Program-made: the position numbers and the translations under genes | The notes under the pieces: generated by a model | The model's input: the letters and a program-made list of their open reading frames with translations, nothing else | Databases searched by the model: none | Told to the model about the DNA's origin: nothing | Shown: positions 8,346-17,448 of the stretch, piece by piece | Layout: every line of letters begins with the position of its first letter | How positions within the stretch are numbered: position 1 is the first letter of the stretch | Origin: Thiocapsa sp. | GTDB taxonomy: Bacteria; Pseudomonadota; Gammaproteobacteria; Chromatiales; Chromatiaceae | Assembly (NCBI RefSeq): GCF_018399035.1 | Contig: NZ_CP073760.1 | Location: 3,228,001 to 3,292,000 of the forward strand | Direction of reading: 5' to 3' | DNA length: 64,000 nt

Positions 8346-11155
8346 TGGGCGCGCCAGACACACTGAAAGGGGAATCCCCAAAAAATGAGGTCGCCCGCAC
8401 GGCGACCAGGAGAAAAGCAAATGTTGACAATCAATTATACCACGATCAGGACGGCGGGCTGATGAGCGCCCGCTCGTCATCCTCTTTAGAAACAGAGTAC
8501 CAAGCATCCAAATTCGACGATCAAGATCAACATCGAGACAGCCACGCGGAGACAACACCCAACCGTGCAGAGATCAGGACGAGTCTCGAACCCATTCGAC
8601 CCACCGGGCTCCAAAACCTGGTTGCGATTGTCCCCGATGGGGCGCTGAAGTCCAAGACGTTCGGCCTACCCGACGCACTGGACGCGGCGACGGACTGGGC
8701 GTTCGACCAGAACACCCAAGGCCACAATGTCTACTTCACCGTGAACCCGGTGAAGACGCTGGTCACCAAGAAGCCGACGAAAGACGACATCGCGCAGGCC
8801 GAGTATGCGCACGTCGATATCGACCCCGACCTCTCGGTCGGTTATGCCGATGGACGCCGCCGTCTCCTGTCCGAAACACTCCCGCGACTGGAGGCATTCA
8901 CCCCGCCACCATCGCTCATCATCGATAGCGGGAACGGGCTCGGAGTCTTCTGGCGTCTGGCGTCTGCAAGCCACGAAGCGACGGAGGCGATCAACAAACA
9001 GCTCATCGCCAAGTTCAGCGGGGACACGGGTACCTTCAATATCGATCGGCTGATGCGGCTTCCAGGAACCCTGAACTATCCCACGACCAAGAAGATCAGC
9101 AAGGGATACCCCCAGGAGCCGAGCTTTGCTCGCCTTCTGAGCGAGAACGCTGGCGTGTGCTCTGCCGAAGCGTTGGCAGGGGCTCTTCCGCCGGCGGAGG
9201 CGCTATCGCAGCCTCGTCGCGCGGGTGGACGTACGAGCGAGCCAGCAACATCGCCAGCGGCCTTGTCGGTAGAGGCAACTCAGCAAGCGGAAGCTCGCTT
9301 GGGCACCATGTTAACCCAAGACCCAATTCTCCAACGTCGCTGGGAGGGCTCTGACTCCGGCCTGAACGATGTCAGTCGTTCCGGGTTAGACTTTTCCATG
9401 GCCGCATTGCTCAAGGGCCGCGGCTTCACATTTTCCGAAACAGCGCATCTGCTGACGCACTGCTTCGAGCATGGACGGGGCATAGAGAATACCGAACGCG
9501 ATCTGCAAAGACTCTGGGAACGCTCCGGAGGTAGCCCGGAGGCGGGCACTGTCCGCAGCTGGATCAACTCACTCTACACCGTGGACGATGCCGCTGGAGA
9601 GGCTGGAGTCTCGGTTCGCGAAGTCTCGGGGTTAGATCCCTACAGCATTCTGATGCGGGGTCGCGAGACGGAGACTCAAGGTGATCCACGCCGGATCGAG
9701 GCTGATGTCGTCAACCGTTCCCATCAAAAAGCGCTTGAGACGATTAACCTGACATTCGCCAAAACGATGATCGGTGGCAAGGTGGCGATTATTCGTGAGT
9801 TCACCGATCCCTCGTTTGGAACGCCCACGTATGCGGTAATGGCACCACCGCAGCTCAAGGAATGGTACAGAGGCATCGTCGCTTACAAGGTCAAGAAGGA
9901 CGCCGTTGAACCAACGAATCTCGGCGATGACTGGCTGAATTGGCCTGGACAGCGGCGCTATCGCGCGATGACCTTCAAACCAGGCGCGGTCGACAAGGAC
10001 ATTTACAACGGCTGGTCCGGTTTCCCGATAGAACCCATCTCGGGCGACTGGAGTTTGATGCAAAAGCTGATTCTGGAAGCGCTCTGCGACGGCAATGCCG
10101 AGTATAACGAATGGCTGTTGGATTGGATGGCTGTCGGCGTACAGCAGCCGACGGAGCGCTATGGTGTAGCCGCCGTGCTGCGCGGCGAAAAGGGCGTCGG
10201 AAAAGGTCAGTTTGCAAAATGGTACGGCAAGCTCTTCGGCAACCATTTCCTGCATCTTTCCAACCCCCAGCATCTGGTCGGGCACTTTAATGCCCATCTG
10301 GAACGTACATTGTTGGCTTTTGCCGATGAGTTGATTTGGGGCGGGAACAAGCAGCAGGAGGGCGTACTCAAGGCGCTGGTGACCGAGGAAATGATCCCAA
10401 TCGAACGCAAGAACTGGGACACCGAGATGCGTAAGAACTATGCGCGCCTGCTGGTCGCGTCCAACGAGGATTGGGTTGTCCCGGCCGGGGTCGGAGAGCG
10501 GCGCTGGTTTATCCTGGATGTCAGCCCGAAGTTCATGCAAGACACGGAATTCTTCAAGAACCTTGACACCCAAATGAAAAACGGAGGACTTGAGGCCATG
10601 ATGTATGACCTGATGCACCGTGAGATCCGCAGCAAACAGCGTCAGGCGCCTAGAACAAAGGCTTTGGCGGACGTTGCTGCTCTTGGGCTGGATGGCGTCT
10701 CCGGGTGGCTCTTGGAGGCACTGTCGGCGGGCCGATTGTATCCGTCCAACTCAGTGATCGGCTCTGCGTCTCGTATGTTCATCGCAACACGAGACGACTA
10801 TGAGGCGAAGCAGAATCCGACGGAAAACCGTGAACGTCACGATCGAATGGAGTACTTACATGGTGGCCGCGGCTCCTGTGAATCATGGCCTTACGCCGTT
10901 TCAAAGGATATGCTGTATCAGAGTTACGAGGCATATGTCCGTGAGCACCGCCATAGCGGACATAACATAGGACGCGAAGCCTTTTTTAAGAAGCTCAAAA
11001 AGCACCTCCCGTCGGCGCAGGAGTCGCGCCCTCGATTCAATGGTGGTCAGATAAAGATGATGATACTCCCGGATCTGGAATCAGCTCGCAAAGAGTTCAA
11101 TCGCACGAGTAGGTTGGAGTTCACCTTCGAGGAGCTTCTTGGTGAGGTCGCGTAG
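8345..11155 (+). CDS. Primase-helicase replication protein (RepB-like primase plus SF3-type/DUF5906 helicase)
   Basis: This 936-aa protein is the probable replication initiator of the island. After a low-complexity N-terminus (1-80) comes an archaeo-eukaryotic-type primase domain (about 85-330) with the acidic pair in HVDIDPDLSVGY (about 157). A C-terminal AAA helicase of the DUF5906/virulence-associated E type follows, with Walker A RGEKGVGKGQF (about 613), Walker B LLAFADELIWGG (about 657) and sensor-like LLVASNEDWVVP. The ATG at 8345 overlaps the preceding stop; the longer frame from 8186 would overrun the upstream gene. A repeat-rich candidate origin lies directly downstream. Confidence 0.85.
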   Translation: MGAPDTLKGESPKNEVARTATRRKANVDNQLYHDQDGGLMSARSSSSLETEYQASKFDDQDQHRDSHAETTPNRAEIRTSLEPIRPTGLQNLVAIVPDGALKSKTFGLPDALDAATDWAFDQNTQGHNVYFTVNPVKTLVTKKPTKDDIAQAEYAHVDIDPDLSVGYADGRRRLLSETLPRLEAFTPPPSLIIDSGNGLGVFWRLASASHEATEAINKQLIAKFSGDTGTFNIDRLMRLPGTLNYPTTKKISKGYPQEPSFARLLSENAGVCSAEALAGALPPAEALSQPRRAGGRTSEPATSPAALSVEATQQAEARLGTMLTQDPILQRRWEGSDSGLNDVSRSGLDFSMAALLKGRGFTFSETAHLLTHCFEHGRGIENTERDLQRLWERSGGSPEAGTVRSWINSLYTVDDAAGEAGVSVREVSGLDPYSILMRGRETETQGDPRRIEADVVNRSHQKALETINLTFAKTMIGGKVAIIREFTDPSFGTPTYAVMAPPQLKEWYRGIVAYKVKKDAVEPTNLGDDWLNWPGQRRYRAMTFKPGAVDKDIYNGWSGFPIEPISGDWSLMQKLILEALCDGNAEYNEWLLDWMAVGVQQPTERYGVAAVLRGEKGVGKGQFAKWYGKLFGNHFLHLSNPQHLVGHFNAHLERTLLAFADELIWGGNKQQEGVLKALVTEEMIPIERKNWDTEMRKNYARLLVASNEDWVVPAGVGERRWFILDVSPKFMQDTEFFKNLDTQMKNGGLEAMMYDLMHREIRSKQRQAPRTKALADVAALGLDGVSGWLLEALSAGRLYPSNSVIGSASRMFIATRDDYEAKQNPTENRERHDRMEYLHGGRGSCESWPYAVSKDMLYQSYEAYVREHRHSGHNIGREAFFKKLKKHLPSAQESRPRFNGGQIKMMILPDLESARKEFNRTSRLEFTFEELLGEVA

Positions 11156-11440
11156 CTGAGTCGGGTTAACGCTCGTTGAGCCGGGTTGTGGAAGCAACCC
11201 GGCTCACTGGAACCCGCGTCGCTACTAGGCCGATCCGGGTGAGTCGGGTGAGTCGGGTGAAAACAAGCAAGTTGCTGTGAAGAATGTGTAGCCCAAGCGG
11301 AAAAAATATTCCGGTTCCTAAAAAGACTCTTAGTTATCTTAATTTTTACCCAACTCACCCAGCTCACCCAGATCAGCCCAGTAACCACGGGGCCTCAGCT
11401 GAGTCGGGTTAATTAACTAACCCGACTCACCCGACTCAAA
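11156..11440. repeat. Iteron-like array, candidate origin of replication
   Basis: This non-coding segment carries many copies of a 9-mer, GAGTCGGGT or near variants. There are three in tandem at 11232-11258, inverted copies in tandem at 11348-11374 (ACCCAACTC, ACCCAGCTC, ACCCAGATC), one at 11401-11409, two inverted at 11420-11437, one at 11158-11166, and an inverted pair at 11178-11205. Between the forward and inverted blocks lies an AT-rich stretch (about 11298-11347) with its own palindrome CGGAAAAAATATTCCG. Direct repeats flanking AT-rich DNA beside a replication gene is the layout of plasmid-type origins. Confidence 0.65.
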
Positions 11441-11535
11441 TAATCTCAACGCTATTACTCAATATGGGCTTACCTGCTCCATTTCGTTGGGCGCCAAATG
11501 AGATCACCGCGCCCAAGCAGCCTCGCAACTCACAT

Positions 11536-11570
11536 AAAAAAGCCCCTGCGCCTCACGAGGCGCAGGGGCT
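11536..11570 (-). terminator. Rho-independent terminator
   Basis: A perfect stem, AGCCCCTGCGCCTC paired with GAGGCGCAGGGGCT (11541-11570), is followed on the minus strand by a run of six T (plus A-run 11536-11541). It lies 39 bases beyond the stop of the minus-strand gene 11609-12721 and should end its transcript. Confidence 0.85.
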
Positions 11571-11608
11571 CAATACTCCAGGGCTTCCGTGCCCTAGGCG
11601 CTCATTCC

Positions 11609-12721
11609 TTAGGCCGCAGCGCGAAGCTTGTTATCCTCCGTGATCTTCTTCCCCTTCGCCGCCCCTTTGGGCAGGAACCCGTAGATGCGGTCCAGCATCT
11701 TCTGTGCAGTTTCTGCGATTGATGGGTTGTCAGCATTCACCAACTGTCTGAGACGTTTCAGGCCACCTTTCTCGTCGACGCTTTCGGCGACGAGGCGCGC
11801 CTGCTCCCACACGTAAATCACGTCCTGCACGCGGGCAAGGTCGTTCAGCTGATTGGGTATCTTGCGCTCTTTGACCCAAGCGGTCAGAACCTTCTTGGTC
11901 ACCGAGGAGTTAATCGCCCCCACCTCCGCAATCAGAGGTTTGAAATCCATTCCCTTGTAGCGACCCGGCAACGTCGCCTCTTTTCCTTTCCCCTCGTCCG
12001 ACGTGAAATAATCCGCCGCGCTCTCGGCCAGTCGCATCTCCTCCAACGTGTAGCGACCGAGGCCGTCCTTAGTGGCCTCAAGCTTAGCGAGCGCCTCCTC
12101 GACAAATGAATCCCGACGACAGCGCGCCAAGAAACCATTCTTGTCGGCATCCTTGATCTTGCCGTCATACTCCCTCAGCAGCTCGTCCAGCTTTGAGATC
12201 AGCTCTCGCTGCCGGTCGGGATCTTCGAGCGACAGGATCACCGGAATGTCGCTGCTCGCCGCGCCCTTGTTCCGCGTAATGGGCACCGCTGTGTGCAGCG
12301 CCTTGGCCTTAGCCAGCGTCATCCCCGGATTCACCACGCCATTCTTGATCGCGTCAGCGAGCTTGCTGTCCTCGACCTGCGCCAGTTGATAGAGGGTGTT
12401 GTACCCCTTTGGGAGACGACCCCAGTTTGCAGAATCGGCCAGCGCCTCTTTCTTGGCAATTGTCGACAGATTCGAGAGCACCGTAGAGCTGTAGCCAATG
12501 ACATCCTTGAGTCGCTCCTCCAGCGTCTTGTAGGTGTCCCCCAACTCCTCCTTGGCCTCGTTGATGATATTGCCCATCTGAATGACGCCCTCGACGGACC
12601 GCACATGGGCGGCCTTGATGTCCGCACAATACTTCTCGATCCGTTGCTCTGCCGTGGCTTCGGTCTCCAGGTCGGTCTCCGCTGCCGATTGCATCTCACT
12701 GTATCTGTCTTCGTTTTCCAT
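11609..12721 (-). CDS. Hypothetical protein, DUF3102/ParB-like N-terminal region
   Basis: The 370-aa protein is the only long minus-strand gene in the left half of the island and has its own terminator. The N-terminal third (IKAAHVRSVEGVIQMGNIIN, EAKEELGDTYKTLEERL, NLSTIAKKEALADS) resembles DUF3102-type and ParB-like helical domains that monitor adjacency to HTH segments. The rest is charged and helical and ends KKITEDNKLRAAA. There is no membrane segment. Convergent placement next to the candidate origin suggests a partition or copy-control role, but this is inference; I do not recognise the family with certainty. Confidence 0.6.
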   Translation of the reverse strand: MENEDRYSEMQSAAETDLETEATAEQRIEKYCADIKAAHVRSVEGVIQMGNIINEAKEELGDTYKTLEERLKDVIGYSSTVLSNLSTIAKKEALADSANWGRLPKGYNTLYQLAQVEDSKLADAIKNGVVNPGMTLAKAKALHTAVPITRNKGAASSDIPVILSLEDPDRQRELISKLDELLREYDGKIKDADKNGFLARCRRDSFVEEALAKLEATKDGLGRYTLEEMRLAESAADYFTSDEGKGKEATLPGRYKGMDFKPLIAEVGAINSSVTKKVLTAWVKERKIPNQLNDLARVQDVIYVWEQARLVAESVDEKGGLKRLRQLVNADNPSIAETAQKMLDRIYGFLPKGAAKGKKITEDNKLRAAA

Positions 12722-12944
12722 GGTTCTTACTCAAAAACACATTCGTAGGTTACGACCGAGGTGACCCGCATCACACATTGCGAATCGGGCCACCCTCGGG
12801 GCTCTTGTCGTCCCGGCATCCCAAGGCTCGTGTGGTAATCTGGGCCTCATGGACTGCCGGTATCCGACGCCACTAAGTTTGCTTGGCGCGGATTGACGAA
12901 AACAGTAGCGCAACGGTTTGAATGCCGAGGAAACGGTTTTTGAT

Positions 12945-14087
12945 ATGGATAATCAGTGTGTTACAGATCCTGACAAGAGAGCGCGCGCCGCTGCTGCATT
13001 AGCGCGCATCGTCGAGATGGACTGGCCGGAAGGCCGAAAGCGACAGCTCCCCACGGTCTTACTCAGGGCGCTATGTGACCTGGCGGGTAGTCCAGAATCG
13101 CAGGGCGACGACGGTTGGGACCTATTAGCCATCGCCCAAGCGATGGTGAACCTCGGTGCCCATTGGCCGAAGCGCACTGACACTGACAAGGATGCCCGCT
13201 ACCGCATCAACAGCCACTGGAAGAACCTCGAACCACTCTGGAGAGACCGCCGCGAGTCCGTCGTGGAACGTCTCGCGGGCGACGGGTTGGATCTGGAGCC
13301 CCGGCTTGAGAAGCACACCGGAGGAGGCTCGGGTATCCGAACGCGCTATAGTCTGCAGTTCTTCCCGGTACCTGCGTCGGCACGCCGTCTTGGGTCTGAC
13401 ACCCAGGTCGAGGAGGTCGTTGATCAGCAGTCCCTGAATGTAGACGTATCACCTACGCTCGATACTCGCGGAGGGAAAAGGGGCGTCTCCGCAATCCGTT
13501 ACTACGCGGTCCCCATGCGGCTCCCTGGTTCCGATACTCAGCAGCCCATTGATGGAATCACGATGGGTAGCCTCATGCTCATCCCGATCGTTGCGATCTT
13601 GACTGTTCTTATCTTCCTCGTGATCGGTGCCTTCCAAGAGTTATACGGCATCACAAGCGGCTTCCTACCGTTTTCCCAAGAAACCGAGATTCGGCTTGCA
13701 GTTCACGATGCCGTCTTAAACTCGAAGATTGCCATATTCCTCGCGCTGGCTCTCACTCTTAACCTCGCCTTGTGGATGATTCAGCTAGAGCGTAATCTCG
13801 TGAATGTTCCACCACTCATATTGCGCCTCTTACACTCTGGCAAGGCGAAGATCTTGTTTGAGCTACACTACAAGCCGGATGACAGAAGGAAACAGCGTTT
13901 ACACATCTTATCCTACGTCGCGGACTGCCCCATATGCGGTGCAGACGGCAAGGGCCGTAGCTCTATCGGTCCGGTCATGGGCGGCAGGGAATTTCATGGC
14001 CGCATCGTGGGTCGCTGCGCCAACGCACCTCAGGAGCACGTCTGGTCCTTCGATCACATCACGCGAACTGGTCGCTTCCTCCGCTGA
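12945..14087 (+). CDS. Membrane protein with C-terminal Cys motif, unknown function
   Basis: This 380-aa protein has a soluble N-terminal region (about 1-170, rich in Trp and Arg, RINSHWKNLEPLWRDRRESV), two membrane segments (about residues 205-230, LMLIPIVAILTVLIFLVIGA; about 262-280, IAIFLALALTLNLALWM) and a C-terminal region with CPICG and a later Cys that may bind zinc. The ATG at 12945 is preferred over the in-frame TTG at 12918 because GAGGAAA lies before it. It is divergent from the gene ending at 12721. No known family is recognised; an envelope-anchored defence or sensing role is only a guess. Confidence 0.6.
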   Translation: MDNQCVTDPDKRARAAAALARIVEMDWPEGRKRQLPTVLLRALCDLAGSPESQGDDGWDLLAIAQAMVNLGAHWPKRTDTDKDARYRINSHWKNLEPLWRDRRESVVERLAGDGLDLEPRLEKHTGGGSGIRTRYSLQFFPVPASARRLGSDTQVEEVVDQQSLNVDVSPTLDTRGGKRGVSAIRYYAVPMRLPGSDTQQPIDGITMGSLMLIPIVAILTVLIFLVIGAFQELYGITSGFLPFSQETEIRLAVHDAVLNSKIAIFLALALTLNLALWMIQLERNLVNVPPLILRLLHSGKAKILFELHYKPDDRRKQRLHILSYVADCPICGADGKGRSSIGPVMGGREFHGRIVGRCANAPQEHVWSFDHITRTGRFLR

Positions 14088-14360
14088 TCTCGCCTTTTTT
14101 CGGCGCTAATGGGCCCACTTACAGCGCCATCGCTGAAAACCCTGAAATCCGCCGTTCGTAAGCTACGAATCCGCTTTCCGGAGAATTTGCCCGCCGAGGC
14201 CACTTTTCCGGCGCATTCTCAACGGCGCTGGGCTCCGGGACCCTCCACCCGGAGTGCGACGACCGAGACCTCGGAATCTGGGACCTTCCCGGACTAGTTT
14301 TTGGGTGACTTTCGCAGTCCACCCCGCCATCGGATAATCTCTCGTCACCGCCCGCACCCT

Positions 14361-14376
14361 GATTTGACGTCAAACT
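14361..14376. promoter_or_regulatory. TTTGACGTCAAA palindrome, copy 1
   Basis: GATTTGACGTCAAA with the perfect 12-bp core TTTGACGTCAAA at 14363-14374. The same core, extended to 16 bp, recurs at 28987 and 32215 inside the island. It is candidate operator material ahead of the 14762 cargo genes. Confidence 0.45.
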
Positions 14377-14380
14377 CTCG

Positions 14381-14540
14381 GTTCCAGGCGCTAGGCGCTA
14401 GGTGCTAGGTGCTAGGTGCTAGGTGCTAGGTGCTAGGTGCTAGGTTCCAGGCACTCGGAGCTAGGCGCTAGGCGCTAGGCTCCAGGCGCCAGGTTCTAGG
14501 CACTCAGAGCTAGGTTCCAGGCTCCAGGCACTCGGAGCGC
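14381..14540. repeat. Degenerate tandem GCTAGGT/GCTAGGC repeat tract
   Basis: About 160 bases consist of a 7-bp unit (GCTAGGT or GCTAGGC) in tandem, interspersed with TTCCAGG, CTCCAGG and CACTCGGAG variants. There are at least six exact GCTAGGT units in a row near 14400-14445. Spacers are absent, so it is not a CRISPR array. The tract lies in a 670-base gene-free gap (14088-14761), the rest of which shows no gene. Echoes of the same unit occur near 17770 (GGTGCTAGGAGTTC). Confidence 0.75.
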
Positions 14541-14761
14541 GGCTCGATGCTCAAAAGCGTCTATTTCCTAGAACCTTGTACCTTGACGCCACTCCCGACA
14601 CAGGCGCCCTCTCGGTCTTGAGTCCCAGCACTTTGGGTCTTAGGCACCAGATAACGTGATCGGACCGTGTTGACTTGGGTCATGCGTGCGCTAATCTCCC
14701 TCTCGATTGTGGGCTACGCGATCTGGCACGCGTGAGGCAACGACAGACCCGCTGAACTAAT

Positions 14762-15325
14762 ATGACCGTTGACTACCTCCGATTCTATGACCTGGAAACT
14801 TATCTGTTCGAGGACGTCCACGATCGGTTTCATCGACAGGGCTTTCTCTCGGCGTTCGATTTTTTCGCGATCGTCGTCTGGAAAGCTAACCGCGCCAAAG
14901 GTTTGGTAGCGCGAAGGCTCCTTGCGAAAACAAAGACAGCCGATCTCGAAAACGTCGTTGGGTCGCTTTCGAGATCGTTATACAGCGCTCAGACTCCAAG
15001 GGAGCGGCTTCGCATCTTGATGGAAGACTGGGGCTTTCAATTGCCCATGGCATCAGCCATCTTAACGGTTCTTTGGCCAGGTACTTTTACTGTTTATGAC
15101 TTCAGGGCTTGCGATCAAGTTGGTGACTTCCACCGTTTGATTAACTGGAGCAAGTTTGACAAGATTTGGCAGCACTATGAACTGTTTCGCGACGCCGTAA
15201 GCGCGACCGGTCCAGAGGGCCTTTCCCTCCGTGAAAAAGATCGGTTCCTTTGGGGCCGGTCGAGCGCATTACAGCTTCAGGAGGATATCGAAAGCTGCTT
15301 TCAACGCCCGGAGACGCCAATCTAG
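14762..15325 (+). CDS. Hypothetical protein with helix-hairpin-helix glycosylase-like segment
   Basis: This 187-aa cargo protein is mostly helical. The segment MASAILTVLWPGTFTVYDFR (about residues 100-119) resembles the helix-hairpin-helix region of DNA glycosylase-like proteins, where a buried Asp follows. No complete glycosylase active site can be assigned. It precedes a nuclease-like gene by 43 bases on the same strand, so the two may be co-transcribed. The start ATG at 14762 directly follows AACTAAT with no strong ribosome-binding site. Composition is lower in GC than the core genes, as expected for transferred cargo. Confidence 0.5.
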   Translation: MTVDYLRFYDLETYLFEDVHDRFHRQGFLSAFDFFAIVVWKANRAKGLVARRLLAKTKTADLENVVGSLSRSLYSAQTPRERLRILMEDWGFQLPMASAILTVLWPGTFTVYDFRACDQVGDFHRLINWSKFDKIWQHYELFRDAVSATGPEGLSLREKDRFLWGRSSALQLQEDIESCFQRPETPI

Positions 15326-15368
15326 CCATGCGTGTTGGCTTTGATCCGCAACGCTTTGAGTAGTGCGT

Positions 15369-15809
15369 ATGAAGCTCGAATCGCAGATAACTGGAAACAT
15401 AGGATTGTATTTCGCTTGCTACAAGTTATCGCGCTTGGGGTGGAATGTAATGCCAACCGCTCGAAATGCGCGGGGCATAGATGTGGTGGCCTACAATAAG
15501 GACGGCACTCGTTTTATCGGTGTCCAAGTAAAGGCGTTGTCGAAACGAAATCCTGTGCCTATTGGGGGCGGCCTTGAAAAAGTTATGGGGGATTTTTGGA
15601 TTGTTGTCAACAATGTCGCCAAAGACCCCTGTGCATTCATTCTTCTTCCTGCAGAGGTAAGAGCATTAGCTCATCGCGGCGAAAAAGAGGGTCGGGTATC
15701 GTATTGGCTTCAACCGAATGCATATGACAGACCTGAGTTTCGAGATGCTTGGCAACGCATTGGTCATGGCAGCGATATCGCCTTAACGACTCCTCTAGAT
15801 CCGGAGTAG
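15369..15809 (+). CDS. Small PD-(D/E)XK nuclease-like protein
   Basis: The 146-aa protein has a compact restriction-endonuclease-like core: ESQITGNIGLYFACYKLSRL with the early Glu, then ARGIDVVAYNKDGTRFIGV and VQVKALSK, giving the D-x(n)-(E/Q)xK pattern near residues 40-60. Proteins of this type (DUF4365-like or group I intron endonuclease-like) cleave or bind DNA. ATG 15369 is chosen over GTG 15363, six bases upstream. It follows the HhH-like gene closely. An antiviral pair is possible but not demonstrated; the enzymatic assignment rests on the motif alone. Confidence 0.6.
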   Translation: MKLESQITGNIGLYFACYKLSRLGWNVMPTARNARGIDVVAYNKDGTRFIGVQVKALSKRNPVPIGGGLEKVMGDFWIVVNNVAKDPCAFILLPAEVRALAHRGEKEGRVSYWLQPNAYDRPEFRDAWQRIGHGSDIALTTPLDPE

Positions 15810-16207
15810 CGGCTAGATCAATCCATTGTGAATATTTTCGCATGAACTAACAGACAAGTTGTTTCTGGCCTGACGCCTCTTGGAGGTCAGGCGCTATGTT
15901 CCTGGGCACTCGGAACCATGCGCGAAGCGCATCCTCAGGAGACCCGCCTCAGCCTCTTCTGTGGCATCAACCGCCTCGACGAGAACGACTCCAGACCTGC
16001 GGCGACGGGGCCCTACGGTTCGCCCTGACGTCCGAGTCTCTCGGAATCCTGTGCTATGTTTGCCGCACACGGTATGGCAGTATCTTTCCTTTCCGCAGCA
16101 CGCAGAGGGTCTCGCGCGTAGGCTGTATCTGTGCCCGACTAAATCCTGTCGAGAACGCGAAATATTGGATGCAATCTAGAACGCGTTAACCACTTAAGGA
16201 AACCGAG
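15810..16207. other. Gene-free gap with hairpin and promoter-like motif
   Basis: No credible gene is visible. A hairpin with outer stem GCCTGA/TCAGGC (15868-15892) follows the nuclease-like gene but lacks a T-run. At 16045-16070 the sequence AATCCTGTGCTATG, then CCGCACAC, matches 29144-29168; it has TGC before TATGTT, an extended -10 pattern, and could drive the papain-like gene at 16208. Confidence 0.45.
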
Positions 16208-16774
16208 TTGGATCAACCGCTTTCATATCAAACTTTACCCAGTAGTTGTTGGGTTACATCGGTAATAAATGGTTTGCTATTTTTGTATAGAGACAAGAAT
16301 AAGATACCAGGTTTTGTGTTGCGATTGTTGCATTCCGTCCTTACGGACGAAGGAGTTTACAGCTCAGGGCCCTCTAAGGCTGATTGGGAGATTGTATTAA
16401 ACGCAATTGCGCAAAGATGCAACATGAAAATACGAAGTTTTTCTGAAGAAGATGCTGAGCAGCAACTAGAGAATGTAGATTTTTCAAAATCAGTCGTAGT
16501 TTGTGACATAGGAGCGGGGACTCACTCAGTCCTAATAAACAAAAAGATCGGAGATTGGTATTATGGGTTTGACCCAGACTGGGATTCTGTTAAAGCGAAT
16601 CGCCATATGGATAACGAATATGAGCTTTTTCCCCAGGTTAACGAGAGGCTTCGAGGAAAAGTGAATTTCAAGGTTCACAAAACTCATTTATTTAATCAAA
16701 GAGCTACAAGAAATAGAAAATTTGCCATGGGTGCTGTTTCTAAAAGAAATATTACCGTGATTTCGAAAGCATGA
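16208..16774 (+). CDS. Papain-like cysteine peptidase (C39-like fold), cargo
   Basis: This 188-aa protein starts at TTG 16208 after AAGGAAACCGAG. The N-terminus LPSSCWVTSVINGLLFLY has the Q/x-C-W pattern of papain-like peptidases (Cys about residue 14), and AGTHSVLINKKIGDWYYGFD supplies His and the following Asp (about 106-122). No signal peptide is present, so it would act in the cytoplasm. The gene is strikingly AT-rich compared with the core genome. C39-like domains occur in bacteriocin processing and in toxin or defence proteins; no ABC transporter accompanies it here, which argues against export processing. Confidence 0.6.
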   Translation: MDQPLSYQTLPSSCWVTSVINGLLFLYRDKNKIPGFVLRLLHSVLTDEGVYSSGPSKADWEIVLNAIAQRCNMKIRSFSEEDAEQQLENVDFSKSVVVCDIGAGTHSVLINKKIGDWYYGFDPDWDSVKANRHMDNEYELFPQVNERLRGKVNFKVHKTHLFNQRATRNRKFAMGAVSKRNITVISKA

Positions 16775-16863
16775 AGATATCGCGGGTAAGAAATGCTCCA
16801 GTCGACTTACTGCGGGCGCAGGCCGGTAAAACCATAAGTTAGTCGAGCAATCGGAGATGGTAT

Positions 16864-17448
16864 ATGGCACGCCGTATAGCGCAGTATTTTCGCGATGCTT
16901 TCGTCTCGGCATTCTATTCTGAGCAGCGCAGTATCATATGGACAACCGACCGCGTGCTCATTACGAGCACGATGCAATCCTATGTCTATCCTGCTATAGG
17001 AAAATTTTTAGATCTCGCGTTGGTTTGTGAACTGCCTACTGATGCAGCATATTTCTCTTGGCCGACGGTTAGTCCATTGATTCAGAACAGGCGCGGCTAT
17101 CCAGACCCCCTAAGTGCAGAAGTTCTCATGGAACACGAAATTGTCTATTCCAGCAGCGTCAAAGAAATGAGGGATCTGGCGAAATTCAACGCTCCACTAA
17201 ATGTCTTAGTCACGTACTACAAAGAGCGGTTGGAAAATCAAGAGAACTGGGCAAACGATAGCTTTGAATCCGTTCTTAAACCATTAGGTTACGAAGCCAA
17301 GGATTTTCTCCTTATACTGCCAAGTCATGATCCCTTACTCGACTCCGCGGTCAAAGAAGAACTGGGGTCTCGCCATACGCCCCAGGGTACATGGTGGAAC
17401 TTTTTCGAATGGTCATGCACGGATCAGAGATTCCAAAGGCTAACGTAG
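16864..17448 (+). CDS. Hypothetical cargo protein
   Basis: The 194-aa protein (MARRIAQYFRDAFVSAFYSE, IIWTTDRVLITSTMQSYVY, later ENWANDSFESVLKPLGYEAK) shows no motif I recognise and no membrane segment or signal peptide. It follows the papain-like gene by 89 bases on the same strand and shares its AT-rich composition, so the two may form one transferred unit. The ATG at 16864 follows GGAGATGGTAT, a reasonable ribosome-binding site. Bases beyond its stop encode protein-like peptides in other frames, suggesting the gene or its neighbour is decayed at the 3' side. Confidence 0.5.
   Translation: MARRIAQYFRDAFVSAFYSEQRSIIWTTDRVLITSTMQSYVYPAIGKFLDLALVCELPTDAAYFSWPTVSPLIQNRRGYPDPLSAEVLMEHEIVYSSSVKEMRDLAKFNAPLNVLVTYYKERLENQENWANDSFESVLKPLGYEAKDFLLILPSHDPLLDSAVKEELGSRHTPQGTWWNFFEWSCTDQRFQRLT

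Noticed and set aside
14381..14540. CRISPR-like array
   Set aside because: Units are 7 bp with no spacers, and no cas genes are in the window.
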